Assembly (NCBI GenBank): GCA_020026155.1
Contig: JAHHQX010000022.1
Span: 1 to 22,821, forward strand
Reading direction: 5' to 3'
Origin: Actinobacillus sp.
GTDB taxonomy: Bacteria; Pseudomonadota; Gammaproteobacteria; Enterobacterales; Pasteurellaceae
Length of the DNA stretch: 22,821 nucleotides
Shown here in pieces: positions 17,132 through 22,821 of the stretch. The position numbers were made by a program, and so were the translations under genes. Each line of letters starts with the position of its first letter. Position 1 is the stretch's first letter. The notes beneath the pieces were generated by a model. It was given only the letters and a program-made list of their open reading frames with translations. It made no database searches and had not been told where the DNA came from.

Positions 17132-18052
17132 CTAATTTTTATTTCTTAACCAGCCTAATTTAGAGCTTAATACATTGTAATAATTATAATTATTTAAATG
17201 TAATAAGCGTAATTTATGAGGGCTTTTTTGGATATGTATAACATCTGTTGGCTGGATATTTAGGGTAATTTGACTATCACACCCCACCTCAAGTCCTGAA
17301 TGTTGATGATCGGCAAAACGAATAGACACTTTGCTATCACCATCAATAACCAGTGGGCGCGAAGATAATGTATGAGGGAACATGGGGACTAACGCCAATG
17401 CATTAAGATCGGGTGTCATAATTGGACCACCAGCTGACAAAGAATAGGCGGTTGACCCCGTTGGGGTGGCAATTATTAATCCGTCAGAACGCTGAGAAAA
17501 AGCAAATTTATCATTAATATAAACATGAAAATCAAGCATATGCGCAATCTTAGCAGGATGAACGACAGCCTCATTAACCGCACAAGCTTCTTGGTAAGTT
17601 CCGTCATCACTTTCTATTTTAACTTCAAGTAAAAAACGTTCCTCAACAAAGAATTCACCACGTTCTAGACAGGCTTCCAATTGGGCATAAGTCTGGTTAG
17701 GATCGATATCTGTTAAAAAACCTAAATTTCCACGATTAATTCCAATTAGCGGAATATTATATTTCGCAAAATCACGTGCTTTCCCTAACATATTCCCATC
17801 ACCCCCAATTACGATAACCAGTTGTGCTTGTTCACCAATTTGTCGCAAACTCGCAATATACTTAGGGGCTAAGTGAAGCTGTTCTCCAATTTCAGGCTCA
17901 ACCAATACTTTATAGCCTCGGTCATTGAGCCAATTAAACACATTCTTATGCATGCGTAAAGTATTATCTCCACGCGGGCGCCCTACTAATCCAATCGTTT
18001 GGAAAGTTTTATGTAGAGGTTGATGTGTTGATGTGTGAATTAATGTTGTCAT
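17132..18052 (-). CDS. nadK: NAD kinase
   Basis: Phosphorylates NAD to NADP with ATP, the only route to NADP(H) in most bacteria; cytoplasmic, usually tetrameric. The 306 residues carry the kinase motif GGDGN at 83-87, NRGNLGFLTD, the NE-containing VNEAVVHP, and the glycine-rich TPTGSTAYSLSAGGP. It is about 14 residues longer than the E. coli enzyme, all at the N-terminus before the QTIGLVGRPRG stretch. No other Met or GTG would give the usual length, so I keep the ATG at 18052, though its ribosome site is weak. It is divergent from grpE with a 128-base gap and followed by recN, as in E. coli. Confidence 0.94.
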   Translation of the reverse strand: MTTLIHTSTHQPLHKTFQTIGLVGRPRGDNTLRMHKNVFNWLNDRGYKVLVEPEIGEQLHLAPKYIASLRQIGEQAQLVIVIGGDGNMLGKARDFAKYNIPLIGINRGNLGFLTDIDPNQTYAQLEACLERGEFFVEERFLLEVKIESDDGTYQEACAVNEAVVHPAKIAHMLDFHVYINDKFAFSQRSDGLIIATPTGSTAYSLSAGGPIMTPDLNALALVPMFPHTLSSRPLVIDGDSKVSIRFADHQHSGLEVGCDSQITLNIQPTDVIHIQKSPHKLRLLHLNNYNYYNVLSSKLGWLRNKN

Positions 18053-18077
18053 ATTCTATATTAAGAAAAGTGCTACA

Positions 18078-18105
18078 CTTGAATTTACAAAATTTAACGT
18101 TATAT
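18078..18105 (+). promoter_or_regulatory. Possible heat-shock (sigma-32) promoter of grpE
   Basis: CTTGAA (18078-18083) matches the sigma-32 -35 consensus exactly. Fourteen bases later CGTTATAT (18098-18105) matches CCCCATNT only partly. It is about 75 bases before the grpE ATG. grpE is a heat-shock gene in related bacteria, which raises the prior; the -10 match is weak. Confidence 0.35.
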
Positions 18106-18180
18106 TACACATATTATCTTGGCTTGACTAGCCAATCACAAAGATCATTTAATTTAACAATCACAAAAATGGAGAAGGCC

Positions 18181-18771
18181 ATGTCTACAAAAAACAAACC
18201 AGTTCATGAAGAAGTGACCGCTACCGAAGACGTAGAAAAAGACTTACCAGAACAAGAATCACAAGAACAAGAAATGACTGAATCAGATCCACTTGCCGAT
18301 GCAATTGAACGTGTACAAGAACTAGAAGAGCAATTAGCAGAAGCAGCAAAAAAAGAACAAGATATCTTATTGCGTAGCCGCGCTGAAATTGACAACATGC
18401 GTCGCCGTGCAACTCAAGATGTTGAAAAAGCACATAAATTTGCACTTGAAAAATTCGCAAAAGATCTTCTTGAATCTATTGATAACTTAGAACGTGCTTT
18501 AGCGGTGCCAACTGATGAAATGGCAGAAAATGTTCGCGCGATTATTGATGGCGTAGAATTAACTTTAAAAGGACTATTAAAAACTGTTGAAAGTTATGGC
18601 ATTAAAGCTGTAGGTGAAGTCGGCGAATCATTTAATCCTGAACTTCATCATGCAATTAAACAAGAGCAAGTTGAAGGCATGGAATCCAATAAGATTACCA
18701 ATGTATTGCAAAAAGGTTATACATTAAATGGACGTGTCATTCGCCCTGCAATGGTAATGATCTCCGCGTAG
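18181..18771 (+). CDS. grpE: GrpE, nucleotide exchange factor of DnaK
   Basis: Cytoplasmic co-chaperone that releases ADP from DnaK and acts as a thermosensor. From the ATG at 18181 it is 196 residues, against 197 in E. coli. It has an acidic Glu/Gln-rich N-terminus (1-36), a long helix and coiled coil (about 40-95) with AEIDNMRRR, a short helical bundle, and the C-terminal beta domain (GEVGESFNPELHHAIKQEQ) that contacts DnaK. The frame is open back to 18025, but GGAGAAGG lies just before 18181 and no ribosome site or family similarity supports the extra 52 residues. It is monocistronic with its own terminator, divergent from nadK, and a possible heat-shock promoter is upstream. dnaK and dnaJ are not in the window. 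Confidence 0.95.
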   Translation: MSTKNKPVHEEVTATEDVEKDLPEQESQEQEMTESDPLADAIERVQELEEQLAEAAKKEQDILLRSRAEIDNMRRRATQDVEKAHKFALEKFAKDLLESIDNLERALAVPTDEMAENVRAIIDGVELTLKGLLKTVESYGIKAVGEVGESFNPELHHAIKQEQVEGMESNKITNVLQKGYTLNGRVIRPAMVMISA

Positions 18772-18787
18772 TAGAATGTCTTATCTA

Positions 18788-18823
18788 AATAATGGTTAAA
18801 TATAATTTAACCATTATTTTTTT
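18788..18823 (+). terminator. grpE terminator
   Basis: A perfect 14-base-pair stem (18788-18801 with 18805-18818) has a three-base ATA loop and is followed by a T-run (to 18823). It is AT-rich, with only two G-C pairs in AATGGTT/AACCATT. It starts 16 bases after the grpE stop. Confidence 0.85.
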
Positions 18824-18841
18824 AGTCTGAGGATCTGAATT

Positions 18842-19276
18842 ATGTTTTTGCGTATTCCTCCCCTTTTGTTTATTTATAGCCTAATTTTTATGTACTTTAC
18901 TCCAGTACATTATCACTTCAAATTATCGCCTTTAATTCCTTTCTTATTTTTTGTTCTCGGTGTTCTGATAGCTATAAATAGTGTATCTCTATTTACCAAA
19001 TATAAAGCAAATATTAGCCCACTTGATTTAAATAGCACAACCCATCTCATTGATACAGGTATTTACCGCTATACTCGCAATCCCATGTATCTTAGCTTAT
19101 TACTTATTCTTATCGCCTATTTCTTCTACTTAGGTAATCCTCTTTCAATTTGGGGAATCTTCTTTTATTATTTTATGACCACTAAATTTCAAATAAAAAA
19201 AGAAGAAAAATTATTATTGAAACAATTTGGTAATCAATACCAAGCATATATGCATAGAGTGCGGCGTTGGATATAA
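18842..19276 (+). CDS. Small membrane methyltransferase-like protein (isoprenylcysteine/phospholipid methyltransferase family)
   Basis: A 144-residue membrane protein with four or so hydrophobic segments (about 7-20, 31-51, 84-97 and 101-113). The C-terminal half has the family hallmark: GIYRYTRNPMY at 73-83, then a paired Glu (E121, E122) and a closing FGNQYQAYMHRVRRWI. In this superfamily these residues bind S-adenosylmethionine at the membrane face. Bacterial members methylate lipids or small molecules, but most, including this one, have no assigned substrate; protein prenylation is not expected in bacteria. GAGGA precedes the ATG by about nine bases. It lies between the grpE terminator and hns, with no obvious terminator before hns. 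Function is unknown beyond probable methyl transfer. Confidence 0.75.
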   Translation: MFLRIPPLLFIYSLIFMYFTPVHYHFKLSPLIPFLFFVLGVLIAINSVSLFTKYKANISPLDLNSTTHLIDTGIYRYTRNPMYLSLLLILIAYFFYLGNPLSIWGIFFYYFMTTKFQIKKEEKLLLKQFGNQYQAYMHRVRRWI

Positions 19277-19383
19277 ATAATTTATTTTAGGTTTATCATT
19301 AAATAATATATTAATTCGATTTAATAATAATTTCCTCCTTTCCCTTTACAATTAAAACAAAGGCATTTAACATAATCATACGG

Positions 19384-19389
19384 TATAAT
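19384..19389 (+). promoter_or_regulatory. Candidate -10 element of the hns promoter
   Basis: A perfect TATAAT lies 27 bases before the hns ATG. The 139-base gap upstream is very AT-rich and has no good -35. An AT-rich promoter would suit autorepression by H-NS, as in E. coli, but that is inference. Confidence 0.4.
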
Positions 19390-19415
19390 TTTATATTGTA
19401 GAAGAAGGTAGAAAT

Positions 19416-19817
19416 ATGGAAAACTTATTAAAAGTATTAAATAACAAAAGAAGTTTACGTCGTGCAATTAATGAAATGAGTTTGGAAGAAGCGGAAAGTT
19501 GCTTATTAAAAATCCAAGAAATCATTGAAGAACGTCGTGCGGAAGACGCTAAACTTGCACAACAGCTTGCTGAAAAAGAACGTGCGGTATCTGAATTACG
19601 TGAAAAAATGGCGAGCCTAGGTATTTCACTTGAAGATCTTGGTGGTGCGAATACAGGTCGTTCTAGTAAAAAAGGCACTAAAGTACCAGCTAAATACGAA
19701 TGGATTGATTCAGAAGGAATGATTCATCAATGGACTGGTCGTGGTAACATGCCTTTATCTTTAAAAGCAGAAATTACTAACCATCACAAAACATTAGAAG
19801 ACTTTTTAATTAAATAA
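19416..19817 (+). CDS. hns: H-NS family nucleoid-associated protein
   Basis: A 133-residue histone-like protein that binds AT-rich DNA, bridges it and silences genes. Residues about 1-65 are helical and charged (oligomerisation coiled coil, EEAESCLLKIQEIIEERRAE). A flexible linker (GGANTGRSSKKGTK, 76-89) follows, then the DNA-binding domain PAKYEWIDSEGMIHQWTGRGNMP from about 91. The loop that inserts in the minor groove is normally written TWxGxGRxP; here it is QWTGRGNMP, with Asn at 111 where Arg or Lys is common. AGAAGG precedes the ATG. It has its own terminator. It is the single H-NS-like gene seen here; a StpA- or Hfp-like paralogue cannot be excluded. Confidence 0.92.
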   Translation: MENLLKVLNNKRSLRRAINEMSLEEAESCLLKIQEIIEERRAEDAKLAQQLAEKERAVSELREKMASLGISLEDLGGANTGRSSKKGTKVPAKYEWIDSEGMIHQWTGRGNMPLSLKAEITNHHKTLEDFLIK

Positions 19818-19841
19818 ATTTTATAGAATTCTAATAAACAA

Positions 19842-19874
19842 AAAGCCGTCATAAAATTTGACGGCTTTATTTTT
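19842..19874 (+). terminator. hns terminator
   Basis: Stem AAAGCCGTCA (19842-19851) pairs with TGACGGCTTT (19859-19868) across a seven-base loop, followed by ATTTTTG. It starts 24 bases after the hns stop. Confidence 0.9.
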
Positions 19875-19890
19875 GAAAAAAGGAAATCCA

Positions 19891-19925
19891 AAAAAATAAA
19901 AATGCCAGCGAATTAATTCACTGGC
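19891..19925 (-). terminator. tRNA-Ser terminator
   Basis: On the minus strand GCCAGTGAATT and AATTCGCTGGC (19904-19925) form an 11-pair stem with one G-U pair and essentially no loop beyond the central AATTAATT. It is followed by ATTTTTATTTTTTT. It begins 8 bases after the CCA end of the tRNA gene. Confidence 0.8.
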
Positions 19926-19933
19926 AATAAAAC

Positions 19934-20024
19934 TGGCGGAGGAAGTGAGATTCGAACTCACGGAGGGCTACAAACCCTCGCCGGTTTTCAAGACCGGTGC
20001 CTTCAACCACTCGACCATTCCTCC
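19934..20024 (-). tRNA. serT: tRNA-Ser (anticodon UGA)
   Basis: A 91-base class II tRNA on the minus strand with encoded CCA. The acceptor stem GGAGGAA pairs with TTCCTCC, the D-arm is GGTCGAGTGGTT, the anticodon loop CTTGAAA gives UGA, a long variable arm (GAGGGTTTGTAGCCCTC) follows, and the T-arm contains TTCGAAT. It decodes UCA and UCG. In E. coli serT also lies next to yccA. Confidence 0.96.
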
Positions 20025-20040
20025 GTTTTGAACGCGAGCA

Positions 20041-20069
20041 AATATAATATAAAAAAACATATCCGTAAA
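20041..20069 (-). promoter_or_regulatory. tRNA-Ser promoter
   Basis: On the minus strand TTTACG (20064-20069) and TATATT (20041-20046) are 17 bases apart. The -10 matches at five of six positions, and its end is 16 bases before the tRNA 5' end. Confidence 0.6.
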
Positions 20070-20161
20070 CAAATAAATTCAATTTTTATTTCAACCGATC
20101 TTTATTTATACGATATGACCGCATTTTACGCATTAATCCTATTTTCTACGTCCAGTTTGCA

Positions 20162-20190
20162 TTGACATTTATTCACATAGCTATTACCTT
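20162..20190 (+). promoter_or_regulatory. Possible yccA promoter (-35 only clear)
   Basis: A perfect TTGACA at 20162-20167 is followed 17 bases later by TACCTT (20185-20190), a poor -10 match. It is 40-68 bases before the yccA ATG. Reported because the -35 is exact. Confidence 0.3.
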
Positions 20191-20229
20191 AACTTAAATT
20201 CATTTTTTTCTTAACATTAGGAGCTTTTC

Positions 20230-20907
20230 ATGCGTATGCGTATTGATACAGATCGTCTTAACGGAAATGGCTACTCTGCTTCTGCATTAAGCACGAACAG
20301 AGTGCTAAGAAACACTTATTTCTTACTGGGCTTAACACTTGCATTCTCTGCAGTAACCGCCTATATCTCAATGGCACTTGGACTTCCACCACTTCGCCCA
20401 CTTATTGTTATCATCGGTTTTTACGCACTACTCTTTTTGAATAATGCACTTTCTAATAGCGGTTGGGGTATTTTATCTACTTTCGCATTGACTGGCTTTA
20501 TGGGCTATACGCTTGGACCTATTATCAATATGTACCTTGGTGCAGGGCTTGGCAGCGCAGTTGCCTATGCTTTCGCAGGAACCGCAATCGTATTTTTTGC
20601 AAGTTCTGCCTATGTATTAACAACGAAACGTGACATGTCATTCTTAGGTGGCACAATGATGGCACTTTTTGTTGTGCTTATTATTGGTATGATTGCAAGT
20701 TTCTTCTTCCATACCCCAGCATTTGTCATTGGTATTAGTTCACTATTCGTCATTTTTTCTACCCTTGCAATCCTTTACGAAACAAGCGAAATTGTAAATG
20801 GTGGAGAAACAAATTATATCCGTGCAACTGTGAACCTTTATGTATCAATTTACAACTTATTCATCAGTTTGCTTAACATCCTTGGCATTATGAGCCGCGA
20901 TGACTAA
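20230..20907 (+). CDS. yccA: BAX inhibitor-1 family membrane protein YccA
   Basis: A 225-residue inner-membrane protein with seven hydrophobic segments and a short polar N-terminus (MRMRIDTDRLNGNGYSAS), as in E. coli YccA (219). The family signature region near the end includes the acidic YETSEIVNGGETNYIRATVNLYVSIYNLF stretch, where conserved Asp/Glu residues sit in the last membrane segments of the family. E. coli YccA is a slowly degraded substrate and modulator of the FtsH protease and can protect SecY when translocons jam, so the likely role is membrane-protein quality control. AGGAG lies eight bases before the ATG. It is followed by its own terminator and then tusE; tRNA-Ser is divergent upstream. 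This neighbourhood matches E. coli. Confidence 0.92.
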   Translation: MRMRIDTDRLNGNGYSASALSTNRVLRNTYFLLGLTLAFSAVTAYISMALGLPPLRPLIVIIGFYALLFLNNALSNSGWGILSTFALTGFMGYTLGPIINMYLGAGLGSAVAYAFAGTAIVFFASSAYVLTTKRDMSFLGGTMMALFVVLIIGMIASFFFHTPAFVIGISSLFVIFSTLAILYETSEIVNGGETNYIRATVNLYVSIYNLFISLLNILGIMSRDD

Positions 20908-20922
20908 ACTTGTTAAATAAAG

Positions 20923-20952
20923 AAAAGCACCTTAAAATTAGGTGCTTTTTTT
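20923..20952 (+). terminator. yccA terminator
   Basis: Stem AAAAGCACCT (20923-20932) pairs perfectly with AGGTGCTTTT (20940-20949), loop of seven, with a T-run continuing to 20952. It begins 15 bases after the yccA stop and separates it from tusE by a further 29 bases. Confidence 0.9.
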
Positions 20953-20981
20953 ATAACTATAATAAAGGATAAAGGACCCCT

Positions 20982-21311
20982 ATGCTTACTGTTAATGATA
21001 CGCAGATTGAAACAGACAAAGAAGGCTACCTTCTTCATCACCAAGAATGGACGAAAGATGTCGCATTAGCTATTGCAGCGAAAGAAGAGCTGGAATTAAC
21101 TGAACTACATTGGGAAGTCATTCTGTTTGTTCGTGAATTCTATGAAGAATACAAAACCTCGCCAGCAATTCGCATGCTCGTGAAAGCGATTTCTCAAAAA
21201 TTTGGTCCAGAGAAAGGTAATAGCCGTTACTTACAACGACTTTTCCCAAATGGCGTTGCCAAACAGGCAACCAAACTCGCAGGTTTACCTAAACCAGCAA
21301 AATGTCTTTAA
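20982..21311 (+). CDS. tusE: Sulfurtransferase TusE (DsrC family)
   Basis: Last carrier in the Tus sulfur relay (TusA to TusBCD to TusE to MnmA) that supplies sulfur for 2-thiouridine at the wobble position of Lys, Glu and Gln tRNAs. At 109 residues it has the E. coli length. The C-terminal arm ends AGLPKPAKCL; the penultimate cysteine C108 is the persulfide-carrying residue. The second cysteine of sulfite-reducing DsrC proteins, about ten residues upstream, is absent, which fits TusE rather than dissimilatory DsrC. AAAGGA precedes the ATG. It sits between the yccA terminator and a convergent acyP, as in E. coli, and likely has its own promoter or depends on read-through. Confidence 0.93.
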   Translation: MLTVNDTQIETDKEGYLLHHQEWTKDVALAIAAKEELELTELHWEVILFVREFYEEYKTSPAIRMLVKAISQKFGPEKGNSRYLQRLFPNGVAKQATKLAGLPKPAKCL

Positions 21312-21322
21312 AAAGATTAAAT

Positions 21323-21368
21323 CACGCCCCCTTTTTCGAAAAAATTTATTTGAAAAATATTGGGCGTG
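21323..21368. repeat. CACGCC palindromic intergenic repeat, copy between tusE and acyP
   Basis: A 46-base inverted repeat with outer arms CACGCCC and GGGCGTG and an inner AT-rich core (TTTTTCGAAAAAATTTATTTGAAAAA). It starts 11 bases after the tusE stop and ends 5 bases before the acyP stop, filling the convergent gap. It may double as the terminator region for both genes, though no clean T-run is present. Confidence 0.75.
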
Positions 21369-21373
21369 GTTCT

Positions 21374-21646
21374 TTACCTTAAAATAGAAAAATCTTTAAA
21401 AGATGATCGTTCAAAAAAATCTACTACTTCAATATTATCTACCTGAGCATGCGGATTCATCCGAGGTAGGCATTCAATAAACTGTTCTAATACCAAAGGC
21501 TCACCTTTTATAATAATTTCCACCCTCCCGTCCGCAAGATTTTGGACTGTTCCTAAAAGAGATAACCGCTCAGCTAACCGTTTCGTATAAAACCGAAATC
21601 CTACCCCCTGCACACGCCCCTCTACCAAAATTTTAATCACCTGCAT
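21374..21646 (-). CDS. acyP: Acylphosphatase
   Basis: A small enzyme that hydrolyses acyl phosphates such as acetyl phosphate and carbamoyl phosphate. From the ATG at 21646 it has 90 residues, the usual size. The active-site loop GRVQGVGFR (10-18) supplies the phosphate-binding R18, and the second catalytic residue is N36 in VQNLADG. The frame extends back to 21724, but GGAGGTGA lies five bases before 21646 and is a very strong ribosome site. It is convergent with tusE, as yccX is in E. coli, and divergent from the yccT-like gene with a 133-base gap. The physiological role of bacterial acylphosphatases is not settled. Confidence 0.9.
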   Translation of the reverse strand: MQVIKILVEGRVQGVGFRFYTKRLAERLSLLGTVQNLADGRVEIIIKGEPLVLEQFIECLPRMNPHAQVDNIEVVDFFERSSFKDFSILR

Positions 21647-21779
21647 CTTCACCTCCGTAATCCCCATATATTTGCTTAAAAAATATATTTTTTTGTTTAT
21701 ATTTATAACATTTTGTCTTAGCATACCAGCTGTTTTATGTTACGAAATTTCGAGTCATTTACTTACATAAGGAGAAATC

Positions 21780-22469
21780 ATGAAATTATCTACCGTTGCC
21801 CTTGCAAGCGTTGCACTTTTCTCATCAGTTACCAGCTTCGCAGGGATGCTAAATGTATCACCCAATATTGAAGTATTAGCACTAGACGGACATCAAGTAA
21901 AACACGCCCCTTTTAGTAAACAAAAAAGTTTAGAAATTGCGGATAACCATGTTCACCAAGCTGTAGTCAGTGTAAGCGACATCATCAGACAAGGAAATGA
22001 TCAAGTCTTATATGAATCTGATCCTATCGTAGTTACATTTAATAGCCATGATCAAAACATTACCCTAGATGTACCTCGCTTACGCAATCAATTTGAAGTA
22101 AATGAATTCAAAAATAAACCTCATATCAATGTCACCAGCCAAAATGGTCAAACTATTCCATCTAAACAAGTCTTTCTTCCACAAGAAGGCTTCCTTCCTG
22201 GATTAAATTTAATAGACAATCTTGCTAAATATAATGCGTCGAATGGTATTGCTTCTGTTTCTTCCTTTGCGGTCATGAAGAAAATTGTACCAAGTGACGT
22301 TGTCACTAATGGAGAAATGCCCGTTTCTGGTTCGGATTATCAAGTGAAAAAAGAAAAAATTGTTGTAAAAGGACAAAATATTGCAGAACAACAATTACAA
22401 TTTTGGTTCCAACAGGCGGATAAATCAACAAAAGCACGCTTCTTAAAATGGGCTGAAGCACAAAAATAG
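21780..22469 (+). CDS. yccT: Exported YccT-like protein (DUF2057 family)
   Basis: A 229-residue protein with a signal peptide: Lys at 2, a hydrophobic core (ALASVALFSSVTS) and a cleavage-like SFA-G at 19-22, so it is probably periplasmic. The mature part starts LNVSPNIEVLALDGH and has the family's DQVLYESDPIVVTFNSHDQNITLDVPRL-type central region, and ends with a charged helix. In E. coli YccT (CsgI) has been described as an inhibitor of curli assembly; Pasteurellaceae are not known for curli, so the role here must differ or be wider (inference). AGGAGA precedes the ATG. It is close to acyP, tusE and yccA as in E. coli, but yccU, hspQ and rlmI are missing between. No close partner gene suggests a substrate. 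Confidence 0.75.
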   Translation: MKLSTVALASVALFSSVTSFAGMLNVSPNIEVLALDGHQVKHAPFSKQKSLEIADNHVHQAVVSVSDIIRQGNDQVLYESDPIVVTFNSHDQNITLDVPRLRNQFEVNEFKNKPHINVTSQNGQTIPSKQVFLPQEGFLPGLNLIDNLAKYNASNGIASVSSFAVMKKIVPSDVVTNGEMPVSGSDYQVKKEKIVVKGQNIAEQQLQFWFQQADKSTKARFLKWAEAQK

Positions 22470-22490
22470 TATTATTTTCTATATAAAAAA

Positions 22491-22525
22491 GAGGAAATTT
22501 ATCAATAAGTTAAATAAATTTCCTC
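22491..22525. terminator. Hairpin after the yccT-like gene, T-run only on the minus side
   Basis: A perfect 12-base-pair stem, GAGGAAATTTAT (22491-22502) with ATAAATTTCCTC (22514-22525), has an 11-base loop. On + it is followed by ACCTTTACC rather than a T-run. Read on the minus strand it is followed by TTTTTTATATAG, which would terminate transcription entering from the right. It may still protect or end the yccT mRNA. Confidence 0.6.
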
Positions 22526-22615
22526 ACCTTTACCTATAAAATATGCAAACAATGCGCCATATTTAAACGTATTGATCCAAATTTAAGCACTTGAATTATT
22601 TTTTATTTTTTCCCT

Positions 22616-22643
22616 TTGACATGGGTTTAAAAATACATATAAT
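22616..22643 (+). promoter_or_regulatory. Consensus stable-RNA promoter of the tRNA-Gly/tRNA-Leu operon
   Basis: Exact TTGACA (22616-22621) and exact TATAAT (22638-22643) are 16 bases apart. A G/C-rich discriminator (ACGCCTCG) follows, the usual sign of ppGpp (stringent) control. Transcription should start near 22650. Confidence 0.85.
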
Positions 22644-22651
22644 ACGCCTCG

Positions 22652-22673
22652 TTGATTCGCAACAACGAATCAA
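22652..22673 (+). other. Hairpin in the tRNA operon leader
   Basis: TTGATTCG (22652-22659) and CGAATCAA (22666-22673) form a perfect eight-pair stem with a six-base CAACAA loop. It would lie at the very 5' end of the precursor transcript, 22 bases before the tRNA-Gly. No T-run follows, so it is not a terminator. Confidence 0.6.
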
Positions 22674-22695
22674 AACGAAATAAAGTTTAAGTTAT

Positions 22696-22771
<76 letters not shown>

Positions 22772-22774
22772 CTT

Positions 22775-22821
22775 GCCCGGGTGGTGAAATCGGTAGACAC
22801 AAGGGATTTAAAATCCCTCGG
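22775..22821 (+). tRNA. leuZ: tRNA-Leu (anticodon UAA), cut by the window end
   Basis: The first 47 bases of a class II tRNA: acceptor GCCCGGG, D-arm GGTGAAATCGGTAGACA, and anticodon arm AGGGATTTAAAATCCCT with anticodon UAA. The variable arm, T-arm and 3' end lie beyond the window. It matches the pattern of E. coli leuZ, which also follows glyW, though with cysT between them. Confidence 0.93.

Noticed and set aside
18025..18180. N-terminal extension of GrpE
   Set aside because: Open frame only; the strong GGAGAAGG site at 18171-18178 and family length place the start at 18181.
20110..20126. AAAATGCGGT on the minus strand as a DNA uptake sequence
   Set aside because: One mismatch to AAGTGCGGT and only one other similar site (about 14911, inside prmA). 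Too few to call an uptake motif.
22526..22615. Small gene between yccT and the tRNA operon
   Set aside because: No open frame with a ribosome site; the stretch is AT-rich and appears to be promoter upstream sequence.

Overview
The window looks like chromosomal core sequence of a member of the Pasteurellaceae (Haemophilus/Pasteurella relatives). The evidence is AT-rich gammaproteobacterial DNA, proteins close in length and motif to those of Haemophilus and Escherichia, and gene blocks that match E. coli in order. The species cannot be fixed from the sequence. I found no exact copy of either classical Pasteurellaceae DNA uptake 9-mer (AAGTGCGGT or ACAAGCGGT), although the core GTGCGGT is frequent.

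Layout. (1) 1-1550: dcuC, a C4-dicarboxylate carrier on the + strand, converging on rnd across a shared terminator. (2) 1547-7302, minus strand: yoaA-tsaB-fadD as a tight operon, then a terminator, then rnd; this is the E. coli block without yeaY. (3) 7351-11530, minus: sucA-sucB (2-oxoglutarate dehydrogenase E1 and E2) between two terminators. (4) 11564-13657, minus: gloC and the MATE pump norM, with norM divergent from ribE (+). (5) 14346-18771: prmA, recN and nadK on minus, with nadK divergent from grpE (+); recN has two LexA boxes in its promoter. (6) 18842-19868, plus: a small membrane methyltransferase-like protein and an H-NS family nucleoid protein. (7) 19891-22470: tRNA-Ser(UGA) on minus, then yccA, tusE, acyP (minus) and a yccT-like exported protein, a shortened version of the E. 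coli yccT-yccA-serT neighbourhood. (8) 22616-22821: a strong stable-RNA promoter driving tRNA-Gly(GCC) and tRNA-Leu(UAA); the tRNA-Leu gene is cut by the window edge.

The genes are housekeeping: carbon metabolism (dcuC, sucAB, fadD), RNA and translation (rnd, tsaB, tusE, prmA, tRNAs), DNA repair (yoaA, recN), cofactors (ribE, nadK), protein quality control (grpE, yccA), detoxification and efflux (gloC, norM), and chromatin (hns). I see no prophage, insertion sequence, CRISPR array, toxin-antitoxin pair or defence island, and nothing I would call a new multi-gene system.

The most interesting structure is a family of 42-46 bp palindromic intergenic repeats with CACGCC/GGCGTG ends. Three clear copies and one decayed copy are present, and the clear ones sit within about 12 bases of stop codons. 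Other points worth checking are the repeat inside the sucA-sucB gap, the absent uptake 9-mer, an unusual H-NS DNA-contact loop, and several gene starts that differ from the longest reading frame.
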